From the NCBI RefSeq assembly GCF_000829445.1, contig NZ_JXRQ01000029.1:62001-126000 (forward strand): a stretch of 64,000 nucleotides of DNA, given 5' to 3'. Source of the stretch: Jeotgalibacillus alimentarius (GTDB taxonomy: Bacteria; Bacillota; Bacilli; Bacillales; Jeotgalibacillaceae). Below the pieces are notes generated by a model, which searched no databases, was not told the origin of the DNA, and was given only the letters and a program-made list of their open reading frames with translations. This document shows, in pieces, positions 51,981-61,016 of this stretch; within the stretch, counting starts at the first letter, position 1, and each line of letters opens with the position of its first letter. The position numbers and the translations under genes were made by a program.

Positions 51981-53075
51981 TCACTCTATAATTCCAGTAC
52001 TAATCAGCTTGATATCCACATCCACTTCTTGATCAAGCTGCTGATAGGTTTCACTCCACGTCGCTTCATCCCATCGCTCCGCATTAAAAGAAGCTACCTG
52101 ACTGCCAAGACCCAGTGCGTCTGATTTGGATGACTGGAGTTTTTTCAGTACACGACGAATATCTTCGGCTAGTAAATCTGATAATATATTCGTCAGTTCT
52201 TCTTCTTTTTTATTTGTAATTTTATTCTGTCCGTACTCAAGCACCACAATCTCTAAAGTCACCTCTGCACGCAGCTTTGACAATTGTCGATTTACTTTCA
52301 AATTGCTTTTTGCATCCTTTACCTCGATCGTAATCCAGTTCTCTACTTCAGGATTTCTGTCTTCATGAACACGGCGGGTAATTCTGGCCACCTCTTCAAT
52401 ATCATTATTCAGTATATTAAAAATGACACTTTCCTCTGTATTTAAATATTCTTCAGTGAACTTTTTTTGATGAAAAAGTGCAAGACCAGCTATTTTTGCA
52501 CGCTTGGTTTTCTCATCATAAGTAATATAAGGCAAATACAGGTCTCTTTCAGGACTGAATATGATCGTACAGGCTTCCTGAAGTGACATATATGGAATGA
52601 CACTGGTCAGTTCAGAGCTTTCGAGAATACCTTTAAAATACTCTGACTTATTTTTTTGCGTTTCAATTTCACTTGATAACAGATCCACTGCCGGCAGAGC
52701 AACGAGAGCCAGACGCGCATGCAGGTTACTGTCAGGATTCCGATACAGCTCATCCAAAAATGGATAGACGGAATCCGCAGCTAAGCTTTCTCCAATCAGT
52801 ACAGTTTGAAGCTTTGAAAAATTAGCGTATTCTGCGATACGAAGATCCATTTCATACATGGTATCCAGCATTGAGTGTCCTGTTACTGTGACCTCATTTT
52901 CTACCCCGCCTTCTTCTACCGGTGGTGCTAATGTTGTAGCTTGAATATCTCCTTCCTCCGTCTGATCATACCCCGCTGTATAAACCAGCTGTGTATCCTT
53001 CAGCAGGTTTTGATCCCAGCAGGCAGCGAGAAAAAAGATCAGCACAACATGTAAAAGGAAAATAGCTCTTTTCAT
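51981..53075 (-). CDS. Spore germination lipoprotein, Ger(x)C family
   Basis: 364 residues. Signal peptide with lipobox FLAAC and lipidated Cys19 (CWDQ is typical). The rest is the GerAC fold with the C-terminal domain near 200-350. ATG 53075 follows AAAGGAAAAGG and overlaps the permease stop by 4 bases. Third gene of a gerA-type operon; expected at the inner membrane of the forespore. Confidence 0.93.
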   Translation of the reverse strand: MKRAIFLLHVVLIFFLAACWDQNLLKDTQLVYTAGYDQTEEGDIQATTLAPPVEEGGVENEVTVTGHSMLDTMYEMDLRIAEYANFSKLQTVLIGESLAADSVYPFLDELYRNPDSNLHARLALVALPAVDLLSSEIETQKNKSEYFKGILESSELTSVIPYMSLQEACTIIFSPERDLYLPYITYDEKTKRAKIAGLALFHQKKFTEEYLNTEESVIFNILNNDIEEVARITRRVHEDRNPEVENWITIEVKDAKSNLKVNRQLSKLRAEVTLEIVVLEYGQNKITNKKEEELTNILSDLLAEDIRRVLKKLQSSKSDALGLGSQVASFNAERWDEATWSETYQQLDQEVDVDIKLISTGIIE

Positions 53076-54157
53076 ATTTCCTTTTCCTTTCTGAATAATA
53101 GATAAAAACATAATGTGCCCAGCGGCAAAATGACAGTAAAAATAATGGCCACAGCAGGAAGTGCTGTCTGCACGCCAATGATTTCCTGTTTTTCTTTGAT
53201 AAAAAGAGATGTCACAAAGACAGCAAAGACGATAAATATAATCGGTCGTTTATGACTCTTTAAGTTAAATAAATTCTTTGATTCATTTGAAGCGATAAAC
53301 AAAAAATTCACAAAAGATGTAAGCACAATGACGATCCACAGAGATAAAAATATTAAGTCGATCCGGTCCACAATGACAAAGCTGAGAGATTTTAATATAT
53401 AAAGAACTGCGTATGGTACAATGACCAATTCTTCGATATGGAAATACACCTGAGTGCTGATGAGCAAAAACAGGTAGAACACTGTCACAAAAAGAGTGGA
53501 AAATGCTGCTTTTTTCAATTCCTTTTCTCGGTTACTTCTTACGTATTTACTAAAATATAAAAATGATTCGAAGCCAATATACGCGAGCAATGTTGCTTCC
53601 AGGCCTTTAAGTATTTGCCCTGCACCTTCTGATCCAATCGGAAAAAAGTGCGTGTAATTAGGCGTGCTGTATACAGGAATTAAAAGCATTACCAATACAG
53701 GCAGGATAATTGAAACCAGCATCGAAAACCTTGCAATATGAACCACTTTCCCACTTGCACAATACACAGCAGGAATCAGAAACAGCAGCATCAATATCCA
53801 TCTTGGCGTATCCATATAAATCCATTCAGATATCACTTTTATGAATGACAGATTCGACACCAGTAAAATATATATAAAATATGCCAGATAACATGCGGCT
53901 AACAGTTTACCAATGATCTGTCCAAATGCTTTTTCCAATAAGATGAAATAATCGACTTCACCTGCTCTTAGTAATAACCAAAGAAACACCAGCAGTAAAA
54001 GCTGAATGAGGATCCCGCCAATGGCAAGTGAGATCCAGGCATCATTTCTTGAAACGATCGATATGTCCTTTTGCATTGAAAGGACTCCAATACCAACCTG
54101 CGTCTGAACCACCAGATAGAATAATTGCCAGCCCGTCACTTCATTTTTTATTTGCAT
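53072..54157 (-). CDS. Spore germination permease, GerAB/GerKB family
   Basis: 361 residues, about ten membrane helices of the amino acid permease fold. GWQLFYLVVQTQVGIGVLSM at the N-terminus is typical of GerAB. Binds the germinant inside the membrane in family members. Overlaps the GerA subunit gene by 17 bases and the GerC gene by 4. The germinant is not predictable. Confidence 0.93.
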   Translation of the reverse strand: MQIKNEVTGWQLFYLVVQTQVGIGVLSMQKDISIVSRNDAWISLAIGGILIQLLLLVFLWLLLRAGEVDYFILLEKAFGQIIGKLLAACYLAYFIYILLVSNLSFIKVISEWIYMDTPRWILMLLFLIPAVYCASGKVVHIARFSMLVSIILPVLVMLLIPVYSTPNYTHFFPIGSEGAGQILKGLEATLLAYIGFESFLYFSKYVRSNREKELKKAAFSTLFVTVFYLFLLISTQVYFHIEELVIVPYAVLYILKSLSFVIVDRIDLIFLSLWIVIVLTSFVNFLFIASNESKNLFNLKSHKRPIIFIVFAVFVTSLFIKEKQEIIGVQTALPAVAIIFTVILPLGTLCFYLLFRKEKEI

Positions 54158-55646
54158 AGTGCCACCGCTTTGAAAATCCCTGTCTGATTTTATTCAGTGT
54201 CATCGTTTCCGCAGGACGAGTGCTCTGCAACCAGGAAGGCATCCGTAAAATAGTGTCCCTCATACCCGACTTGTGAAAAGGTGCAAACGGACTTAAATAC
54301 GGCATACCTAGTGATTCAAGCCGGATCAGATGAATTAATAAAAGCGTTAATCCCACAGTTACACCATAAAAGCCGAATAATGTGGCGAGCAGCATAAAAG
54401 GGAATCGTAATATGCGGACAGTTGAGTTCATCTCAATAGACGGCACAACAAAAGAAGAAATCGCCGTCAGGGCAACAACGATGACCATAACATTAGAAAC
54501 GAAACCGGCATTGACCACCGCATCACCAATTACGAGGCCTCCAACTACACCGATTGTCTGGCCAACGGGGAACGGAAGCCTGATTGTCGCCTCCCTGATT
54601 AATTCAATGGTAATTTCCAATATCAGCGCCTCAAATAAAGGAGGATATGGAATTCCTTCTACTGCCCTTTTCGTAGGCAGAGTCAGCGCTTCGGGAATAA
54701 CCTCGAAGTGAAAACTGATAATCGCAATATACATAGCGGGCAAAAGCAGCGCCACTAAAAAACTGCATAAACGCAGCAATCTGTAGAATGTGCCAATGAT
54801 AAAGCGTCCATTATAATCATCCGGGGACTGATAAAATGAAAAAAAGTTTGCAGGACCGATAATGGCTGTGGGTGATCCATCGAGCATAAAGGCGATCCGC
54901 CCCTCAGATAGATTACCAGTCACCCGGTCAGCCCTTTCTGTCACCAGAAACTGTGGAAATGGGGAAAAGCAGTTATCCTCTAACATCTCTTCCAGAAATC
55001 CAACGCTATGTGCAATGTCCACATCTATACTTTGTATCCTTCTGATAAATTCTTCCACAATCATCAAGTTGGCAATATTATCTACGTAGATCAATGCACT
55101 GGTCGTATTGGATTCTTTTCCAATCTGAAAATATTTAATCACTAAATGTGAGGTCTTCAGTCTTTGGCGAATCTGATAAATATTGCTTGCCAGTGATTCG
55201 TTAAAACCACTATGAGATCCCCTGACGATCTGTTCACTCTTCGGCTCTTCAATGGCTCTTGATAACTGTTTAGGGATCTTAATTCCTTCAATCCTCCACT
55301 GATCCTCTTCCATACAGATTAGAAAAGCTTCTCCTTCTAATAACTGCCTCACTAGTTGTTCAAACATTAATGTACCGTCATAAGACTGTATCTTACTGCT
55401 TGTTACCCGCTCATTTGTCAGCCACTTCATCTCTTTTGACCATTCCAGAAGTTCTTCAAGTTTGACTGAATCAATAAGAGGCTCAATGTAAACCATAATT
55501 GAAGTACGTTCTATGGATTCATGATGGATCTGCAGCATGACCAGATCGTTTGTATTTCCGCTGTAATAAGAAACCTGCTCCTGCAATTCTTGAATACTTT
55601 GAGTCTGATGAACTGACACTTTTTTTGAAAATGAAGCACTTTCCAC
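54141..55646 (-). CDS. Spore germination receptor subunit, GerAA/GerKA family
   Basis: 501 residues. The N-terminal cytoplasmic domains are followed by the signature EGRIAFMLDGSPTAIIGPAN near residue 265 and then membrane helices (LIREATIRLPFPVGQTIGVV). I chose GTG 55646 because AGGGAGGTG is 7 bases upstream; ATG 55697 has none. First gene of the ger operon. A sigma-G promoter is expected in 55647-55740 but not clear by eye. Confidence 0.93.
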   Translation of the reverse strand: MESASFSKKVSVHQTQSIQELQEQVSYYSGNTNDLVMLQIHHESIERTSIMVYIEPLIDSVKLEELLEWSKEMKWLTNERVTSSKIQSYDGTLMFEQLVRQLLEGEAFLICMEEDQWRIEGIKIPKQLSRAIEEPKSEQIVRGSHSGFNESLASNIYQIRQRLKTSHLVIKYFQIGKESNTTSALIYVDNIANLMIVEEFIRRIQSIDVDIAHSVGFLEEMLEDNCFSPFPQFLVTERADRVTGNLSEGRIAFMLDGSPTAIIGPANFFSFYQSPDDYNGRFIIGTFYRLLRLCSFLVALLLPAMYIAIISFHFEVIPEALTLPTKRAVEGIPYPPLFEALILEITIELIREATIRLPFPVGQTIGVVGGLVIGDAVVNAGFVSNVMVIVVALTAISSFVVPSIEMNSTVRILRFPFMLLATLFGFYGVTVGLTLLLIHLIRLESLGMPYLSPFAPFHKSGMRDTILRMPSWLQSTRPAETMTLNKIRQGFSKRWHYANKK

Positions 55647-55774
55647 ACCATCACCTCCCTGTTCAAATCTTGAACATAATGGGAGAGAAATATACATCTG
55701 AGCTTAGTAAATTTTTATGGAGAGAAAGTAAAACCTCTTAAGTTTTCAGATAAGTTAATCTTTTTCATCCTATA

Positions 55775-55803
55775 TTGACAAGTTGAGATAACAGGAGTAG
55801 ATT
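55775..55803 (+). promoter_or_regulatory. Promoter of the ktrAB riboswitch leader
   Basis: TTGACA, 17 bases, TAGATT; about 30 bases before the riboswitch. Confidence 0.7.
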
Positions 55804-55831
55804 CTATCTATCAATCACATAACTGCCTTTA

Positions 55832-55968
55832 AATCGCTGAAACATTTATGTGCGGGGGACCCATTTTTTTGGCCAACTGGTCTTGGGGTGAATCTTTCAT
55901 TTGAAAGAAGGGATACTCTTCAGTCCCTAATCCGACAGCTAACCCCGTAAGCGTTAAGGAGAGAAAGG
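55832..55968 (+). ncRNA. ydaO/yuaA-type c-di-AMP riboswitch
   Basis: The conserved blocks occur in order: AATCGCTGAAAC, GCGGGGGACCCA, TTGGGGTGAAT, a variable hairpin, GGGATACTCTTCAGTCCC, TAATCCGACAGCTAACC, CCGTAAGCGTTAAGGAGAG. A weak stem ACCAT...ATGTGGT and seven T follow (55978-56006), the likely terminator that forms when c-di-AMP is bound. The same leader controls ktrAB in B. subtilis. High c-di-AMP should turn potassium uptake off. Confidence 0.93.
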
Positions 55969-56026
55969 TCTAACTCTGACCATTTCTTTGTGATGTGGTT
56001 TTTTTATTTGAAAAGGAATGTAAAAA

Positions 56027-56686
56027 ATGGAAAAAAAGCAATTTTCAGTCATTGGGTTAGGCCGTTTTGGCGGTAGTATCTGCAAGGAGTTGTACTCAAT
56101 CGGACATGAGGTCATGGCGATCGATCTGTCAGAAGATAAGGTGGAGGAATATGGGGAATATTCCACACATGCTATTCAGCTCGACAGTACAGATGAGCGC
56201 TCCCTGATTAATGTGGGGATCAGAAATTTTGATGAAGTGATTGTAGCGATTGGTGATGACATTCAGGCAAGCGTGCTGACAACGCTTTTATTGAAAGAGT
56301 TAGGGATTAAGAAGGTAGTTGTTAAAGCACAGAATGATTATCATCATAAGGTGCTTGAAAAAATCGGAGCAGACGTCATTGTTCATCCTGAGTACGAAAC
56401 AGCAAAACGGGTGGCACACAACCTGTCTTCAGATACGCTGATCGATTTTATTGATCTGTCTGAGGAATACAGTATTGCCGAACTGCTAGCGACTTCTAAA
56501 ATGAACAACAGGTCATTAGCTGAACTGGATATCAGAGCTAAGTATGGGGTGACTGTGCTGGCATATAAAGATCAAGACCATGTGAACATTGCTCCCTCTC
56601 CAGATGACCTCATCCAACGGGGCACGATCCTCGTTGTAATGGGACATAAGTCAGGTCTTGAAAGATTTGAAAATACTGCTTTTTAA
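56027..56686 (+). CDS. ktrA: Ktr potassium uptake regulatory subunit
   Basis: 219 residues. RCK_N Rossmann domain with GLGRFGGS (residues 10-17) and acidic Asp in MAIDLSEDK for nucleotide binding; RCK_C domain at about 135-219, which binds c-di-AMP in homologues. Forms a cytoplasmic ring that gates KtrB by ATP or ADP. GAAAAGGAATG precedes ATG 56027. Cotranscribed with ktrB behind the riboswitch. Confidence 0.94.
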   Translation: MEKKQFSVIGLGRFGGSICKELYSIGHEVMAIDLSEDKVEEYGEYSTHAIQLDSTDERSLINVGIRNFDEVIVAIGDDIQASVLTTLLLKELGIKKVVVKAQNDYHHKVLEKIGADVIVHPEYETAKRVAHNLSSDTLIDFIDLSEEYSIAELLATSKMNNRSLAELDIRAKYGVTVLAYKDQDHVNIAPSPDDLIQRGTILVVMGHKSGLERFENTAF

Positions 56687-56694
56687 TCTGGTAT

Positions 56695-58029
56695 TTGAGA
56701 GGTGTGAAGAAACGGAAAATTACATTAACCCCTCCCCAGTTTTTAATGGGAGGATTTGCGATCACTATTTTAATTGGCACACTGCTTTTAAAACTGCCCT
56801 TAGCAACGGAAACAGAAGGGATTTCATGGATCGATGCGTTCTTTATGGCAACTTCAGCCACTACTGTAACAGGGCTTGTGACAGTTGATACAGGAACTGT
56901 TTTCACCGTCTTTGGTGAGACGGTTATTATGATGCTGATTCAGATCGGCGGACTGGGGTTCATGACATTCGCCGTACTTGCCATTTTGATATTAGGAAAA
57001 AGAATTTCGCTGAAGGAACGGCTGCTTTTACAGGAAGCCCTGAACCAGACAGCAGTTGGCGGCGGCATCCGATTGACAATCAGACTGTTTGTGTTTTCAA
57101 TCATGATTGAGTTGTTTGGCATGATTTTACTGGCTACTGTATGGGTACCTGAGTACGGATGGAAGTTCGGCTTATATACCAGCTTGTTTCATTCTATCTC
57201 AGCATTTAATAACGCCGGATTTTCATTATGGTCTGACAGTCTGATGGGCTACGCGGGTGACCCGGTAGTTAACCTAGTCATTACAGGCATGTTTATACTC
57301 GGCGGTTTAGGCTTCACTGTACTGATAGATGTGAAAAGTCAGCCGATCTTTAAAAAGCTTTCACTGCATTCGAAGCTCATGATTATTGGAACACTGGTCG
57401 TGAACGTGATGGCCTTTTTGATGATTTTCTTTCTTGAATATGGGAACCCGGATACCATCGGCTCCCTTTCGTTTATAGATAAAATGTGGACGTCCTATTT
57501 TCAGGCGGTCACAACCAGAACTGCCGGATTTAATACGTTAAATATCGGGGATATGGAAACATCATCTGTTTTATTGATGATGGTGCTGATGTTTATCGGG
57601 GCCGGTAGCGGATCAACAGGGAGTGGAATCAAGCTGACAACCGCCATTGTCATGGTTGTAGCGGTCATCAGCTACCTGCAGAAGAGAAGCGAAGTCACCC
57701 TAATGAATCGGACAATCAAAAGAGACATTGTCCTCCGGTCATTTGCGATTGCACTTGTCGGGGTTGCGACAGTATTTGTTACGCTGTTTTTACTAACCGT
57801 GACAGAACCAGAACTTCCCTTTTTACAGCTTGCTTTCGAAACGTTTTCTGCCTTTGGCACAGTTGGATTATCAATGGGTATTACAGGTGAATTAAGTGAT
57901 CCCGGTAAAGTCATTGTGATGATCCTGATGTTCCTCGGCAGACTCGGACCAATCACACTTGCATTTTCACTGGCAACGACGAAGCCGGACAAGGTGAGAT
58001 ATGCGAAGGAAGATGTGTATACAGGATAA
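56695..58029 (+). CDS. ktrB: Ktr potassium channel subunit
   Basis: 444 residues with the four pore repeats and gate loop GAGSGSTGSGIKLTT. It is very similar over its whole length to the orphan KtrB-type protein at 32397, including the terminal YAKEDVYTG. The start is uncertain: TTG 56695 is the furthest usable codon, GTG 56704 sits on GAGAGG; the homologous proteins begin near here. Eight bases after ktrA, so coupled. Confidence 0.92.
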   Translation: MRGVKKRKITLTPPQFLMGGFAITILIGTLLLKLPLATETEGISWIDAFFMATSATTVTGLVTVDTGTVFTVFGETVIMMLIQIGGLGFMTFAVLAILILGKRISLKERLLLQEALNQTAVGGGIRLTIRLFVFSIMIELFGMILLATVWVPEYGWKFGLYTSLFHSISAFNNAGFSLWSDSLMGYAGDPVVNLVITGMFILGGLGFTVLIDVKSQPIFKKLSLHSKLMIIGTLVVNVMAFLMIFFLEYGNPDTIGSLSFIDKMWTSYFQAVTTRTAGFNTLNIGDMETSSVLLMMVLMFIGAGSGSTGSGIKLTTAIVMVVAVISYLQKRSEVTLMNRTIKRDIVLRSFAIALVGVATVFVTLFLLTVTEPELPFLQLAFETFSAFGTVGLSMGITGELSDPGKVIVMILMFLGRLGPITLAFSLATTKPDKVRYAKEDVYTG

Positions 58030-58035
58030 TGCCTG

Positions 58036-58063
58036 CGAAGGAGCCAAGCGCTCCTTCGTTTTT
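58036..58063 (+). terminator. Terminator of ktrAB
   Basis: CGAAGGAGC...GCTCCTTCG plus five T. Confidence 0.9.
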
Positions 58064-58071
58064 AGGTTTCT

Positions 58072-58257
58072 CTATTTGTAATGTGGAGCTTCACGGTTCA
58101 GGAAATAGAGTCCCTGTATCAGGCACGAGCCCGATAACAAAAATATAATTGGCAGCGGAAAGTCGAGGAATAGAAAAAGGATGGCTGATAGGACAGCTGT
58201 TATGAAGTAAACAGGTGCGAACTTTTTGGAAGATAGAACTTTTTCAGCTTTGCTCAT
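58072..58257 (-). CDS. Small membrane protein, 61 aa
   Basis: Two hydrophobic segments (VYFITAVLSAILFLFL and LPIIFLLSGSCLIQGLYFL) after a Lys-rich N-terminus. ATG 58257 lies inside the end of the small gene upstream (14-base overlap) and may be translated by coupling. Unknown function. Confidence 0.65.
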   Translation of the reverse strand: MSKAEKVLSSKKFAPVYFITAVLSAILFLFLDFPLPIIFLLSGSCLIQGLYFLNREAPHYK

Positions 58258-58387
58258 TGATTAAAACAGCCTTTCGAGTGCCTGTCACAATTCCGTTTAC
58301 CACAGTCGACACAAAAATAATTCCCCCTAAAAATATATAAAACTTCCTTTTGCTCATTACAATCACATCTTTATTTTCTTTACTCAT
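58244..58387 (-). CDS. Small membrane protein, 47 aa
   Basis: Read by hand. ATG 58387 follows GGGAGGTTGAAAAGG. The product MSKENKDVIVMSKRKFYIFL continues into one membrane helix and a basic end. It overlaps the next gene by 14 bases, so the two small membrane proteins form an operon. Confidence 0.65.
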   Translation of the reverse strand: MSKENKDVIVMSKRKFYIFLGGIIFVSTVVNGIVTGTRKAVLINEQS

Positions 58388-58498
58388 CCTTTTCAACCTC
58401 CCGAATCTAATCTATCAGTCATAGTAACAGTTTATTTCATATATTGGAAATGTTATATTATAAAAAATGGTATTTATACACCAGACAGGAGTTTAGGT

Positions 58499-58789
58499 AT
58501 GGAATTTAACTTTATTGAAATCATTACACTAGTCGCCGTCATTTATCTGCTATCTACAATTTTCAGGCTCGAACAGCGTGTTAAGACGCTGGACTATAAA
58601 GTAGAGCAGCTGTCTGCACAGACAGATATAACGGAAGAAGGTCTTTATGAGGAACTGCATCAGGAGCTGAAAGTACTTATTCATCAAGGTAAAGATGTTC
58701 AAGCGGTAAAAAGAGTACGTGAAACGAAAGGTTTGTCTCTTCTTGAAGCAAAGCAGTATATTGATACGCTGAAGCTGAAGGAAGAGTAA
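58499..58789 (+). CDS. Membrane-anchored protein with L7/L12 C-terminal-like motif
   Basis: 96 residues: one membrane helix (IITLVAVIYLLSTIF), a short coiled coil, and AVKRVRETKGLSLLEAKQYI, which resembles the C-terminal fold of ribosomal protein L7/L12 (xxKxVRxxxGLxLxEAK). ACAGGAG precedes ATG 58499. One base from the lipoprotein gene; clearly an operon. Confidence 0.72.
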   Translation: MEFNFIEIITLVAVIYLLSTIFRLEQRVKTLDYKVEQLSAQTDITEEGLYEELHQELKVLIHQGKDVQAVKRVRETKGLSLLEAKQYIDTLKLKEE

Positions 58790-58790
58790 A

Positions 58791-59336
58791 ATGAGAAACG
58801 GAATACGTCTATTGATGATTGGTGTTGCCATCGTTTTATTGAGTGGATGCACCAAAGAGGAAACACCTCAAGAAAGCATCTCTATGGAACAGATCATGAT
58901 GGATGAAGGAATTGAATATGAAGAAATTCTCGTTAGCGCACCTTACGACGGCGAATACGGCTTTGCAATTTATTTCACTGAAGACGGAATAGGTAACGCA
59001 CAATTTTCAACTGAAAACGGTCAGTGGCACTACACAGGATCTACTGAATTTTCAGCTGAGCCTCCCACAGAATCACCGATTATCAGTCTGGGTATGACCC
59101 ATTGGAATATGGATGATGCTACAGAAGCAGACCGGCAGCCGGTCGCGATTCTTGCAGGTGAGGTCACTGATCAGGTTGAGCGAATAGAGCTTGAATTCGA
59201 TGAAGAAATACATGAAGGTAAAATCATAGAGGGAGTAGAACGAAACGGATTTTACTGGGTTGGTGGATACAGGCGTATGTATAATGTGAAAGCCAGGGCT
59301 TATGATGAGGACGGCGAGCTGGTTGATGAGTGGTGA
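58791..59336 (+). CDS. Hypothetical lipoprotein
   Basis: 181 residues. Signal peptide with lipobox VLLSGC and lipidated Cys20. The mature part is acidic and beta-rich (FAIYFTEDGIGNAQFSTENG). GAAGGAAGAG precedes ATG 58791, overlapping the end of the previous gene. Surface protein of unknown role. Confidence 0.8.
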   Translation: MRNGIRLLMIGVAIVLLSGCTKEETPQESISMEQIMMDEGIEYEEILVSAPYDGEYGFAIYFTEDGIGNAQFSTENGQWHYTGSTEFSAEPPTESPIISLGMTHWNMDDATEADRQPVAILAGEVTDQVERIELEFDEEIHEGKIIEGVERNGFYWVGGYRRMYNVKARAYDEDGELVDEW

Positions 59337-59341
59337 TCGGA

Positions 59342-59371
59342 GCAGTGGCACAGCCCGAACAGGCTGTGCCA
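59342..59371. terminator. Hairpin between convergent genes
   Basis: GTGGCACAGCC CGAACA GGCTGTGCCAC, perfect, but without a clear T run on either side. Confidence 0.55.
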
Positions 59372-59383
59372 CAACATACTTTC

Positions 59384-60283
59384 CTACGCCAGCATCTCAG
59401 CTGACATCTCCACCTGATAAACTCCGGAATCATTTAAAAGAAACAGGTGATTGCCGCGCATCCTGATCACTGCGTTACCCTTATTCAAATCATTCCCATC
59501 AGCATCCTCGAGTCTGAATTCCTTCTCTTTCTTAAAAACACCCTCATGCTTTTTCAAAAGAGACAGCGCCCTGGTCCTATAAACGAATGTGAGCAGCAAT
59601 TCATCACCAAGCAACATAATCGGACCTACATCAATGCTTTGATGAATCTCGCTGTTTTGCACTTCTTCAAAATGATCAAAATGAACAATAGAAGAAAACA
59701 GTGTGTAGTAAGCATAGACACTGTCGGCACGATCAACATTTAACGACAGCAACTCATGGATCATTGGAAGCTTAGGCTGGAACAGGATCTCTCCGCTCTC
59801 TGAAAAAGCCACCAGTCCTGAACGGCCGATCGGCTCATCCCATCCAAGATTTCCATACACCCCTTCATCAAAATAACCAACCCAGATCTTGTCCTCGTCA
59901 TCAATTGCCAGGGTTGATATCCCGTCTCCAAGGACAAATTCATCCAGACACTCACCATCCGCACTGCATCTTCTCGCATTTTTCTGGACCCAGTCATGAC
60001 CTTTCCAGCACCTTCCTGACACAAGCAAAAACGTGCCGTCTGTATAAGTATCAATATCCATTGGCGGAAAAGGGAGATCTTTTGTGACAAAAGAGGTTAG
60101 ATCGTTACGATCCAGTACATTGACTGTAAAGTCCTCCCGGAACGTACGTTGATTTTTGTTTATATGCTCGTTCATATCATCTTCAATGAATACAATCTTC
60201 CGGTCCCGTGTAATTGCCATTTGGTATCTTCCCCGCTCCGGCAGAACTACATCGCTCCATTTGTTCAGTACGATGGTTTTCAT
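59384..60283 (-). CDS. Hypothetical protein, probable beta-propeller
   Basis: 299 residues with repeated beta segments such as YTDGTFLLVSGRCW, LAIDDEDKIWVGYFDEGVYG and LNVDRADSVYAYY, which suggest a six- or seven-bladed propeller like NHL or WD types. No signal peptide. GAGGAGGC precedes ATG 60283. Function unknown. Confidence 0.7.
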   Translation of the reverse strand: MKTIVLNKWSDVVLPERGRYQMAITRDRKIVFIEDDMNEHINKNQRTFREDFTVNVLDRNDLTSFVTKDLPFPPMDIDTYTDGTFLLVSGRCWKGHDWVQKNARRCSADGECLDEFVLGDGISTLAIDDEDKIWVGYFDEGVYGNLGWDEPIGRSGLVAFSESGEILFQPKLPMIHELLSLNVDRADSVYAYYTLFSSIVHFDHFEEVQNSEIHQSIDVGPIMLLGDELLLTFVYRTRALSLLKKHEGVFKKEKEFRLEDADGNDLNKGNAVIRMRGNHLFLLNDSGVYQVEMSAEMLA

Positions 60284-60362
60284 ATATGTATAGCCTCCTC
60301 TTTATCAAATTGACAGCTTAGAAGGATCATAACATTTTTATCCATATATGTGGTGCAGGTTC

Positions 60363-60408
60363 TAAAAAAGACATTTACAAACGATGTGAGGGTCGTTTGT
60401 AAATGTCT
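60363..60408 (-). terminator. Terminator of the GNAT gene
   Basis: AGACATTTACAAACGA / TCGTTTGTAAATGTCT with an 8-base loop, then T run on the minus strand. Confidence 0.92.
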
Positions 60409-60413
60409 CTCTT

Positions 60414-60926
60414 TTAAAGCTTCACCTGATCAATGTCTTTCCATCCATAAACCGCTTCCTTCAGCTCTCTGCCACCAAAGTTAATCTTGACCGTATCAAC
60501 TTTTTCAGCACCGAGCACTTCATAAAACAGCTTCGAATCATTTTTTTCGAGCACGCAGACGATCATTGAAGTAAGTCCTTTACCCTTCATATCTTCAACG
60601 AGTGGCGCAATCAGTTTTCGGCCTAATCCCTGGCGCTGATAAGACTCCAGTATGTAAATGGCGAACAGTTCACCGTCATAGCCGGAGTACTTATTACTTC
60701 TCTCTTCCCCACCATTGGCAAACCCTACAACTTCACCATTGTCCTCCGCCACGTATACTACCTGACCATCTTCAATAATCTTCTCCCACATTTCTTCCCT
60801 GCGCGAATAAGTCATCTGAGCAAGATAATCATCCGGCACCATACCTCTGTAAGTCGTCTTCCATGTATCAACCTGTACCTTTGCAATGCCTGCTGCATCC
60901 TGTGGTGTTGCTTTTCTGATATTCAT
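60414..60926 (-). CDS. GNAT-family N-acetyltransferase
   Basis: 170 residues. NIRKATPQDAAGIAKVQVDT, acetyl-CoA loop YQRQGLGRKLIAP and end FYEVLGAEKVDT are typical of the fold. GGAGGTG precedes ATG 60926. Substrate unknown. Confidence 0.9.
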   Translation of the reverse strand: MNIRKATPQDAAGIAKVQVDTWKTTYRGMVPDDYLAQMTYSRREEMWEKIIEDGQVVYVAEDNGEVVGFANGGEERSNKYSGYDGELFAIYILESYQRQGLGRKLIAPLVEDMKGKGLTSMIVCVLEKNDSKLFYEVLGAEKVDTVKINFGGRELKEAVYGWKDIDQVKL

Positions 60927-61016
60927 TGGGCACCTCCGTGGTTAGAATAGATATCGCTAAAATTACATTCTAGATACTTGAGATGAAGACCTTTTTCCAA
61001 ATCACTATAATTTGCT

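Noticed and set aside
55848-55866. GCGGGGGACCCA as a member of the GGGACGG palindrome family
   Set aside because: It is a conserved block of the c-di-AMP riboswitch, and all other blocks follow in order.
59761-60090. 109-codon minus-strand frame within the propeller gene
   Set aside because: Same strand but another frame of a well-supported gene; no site.
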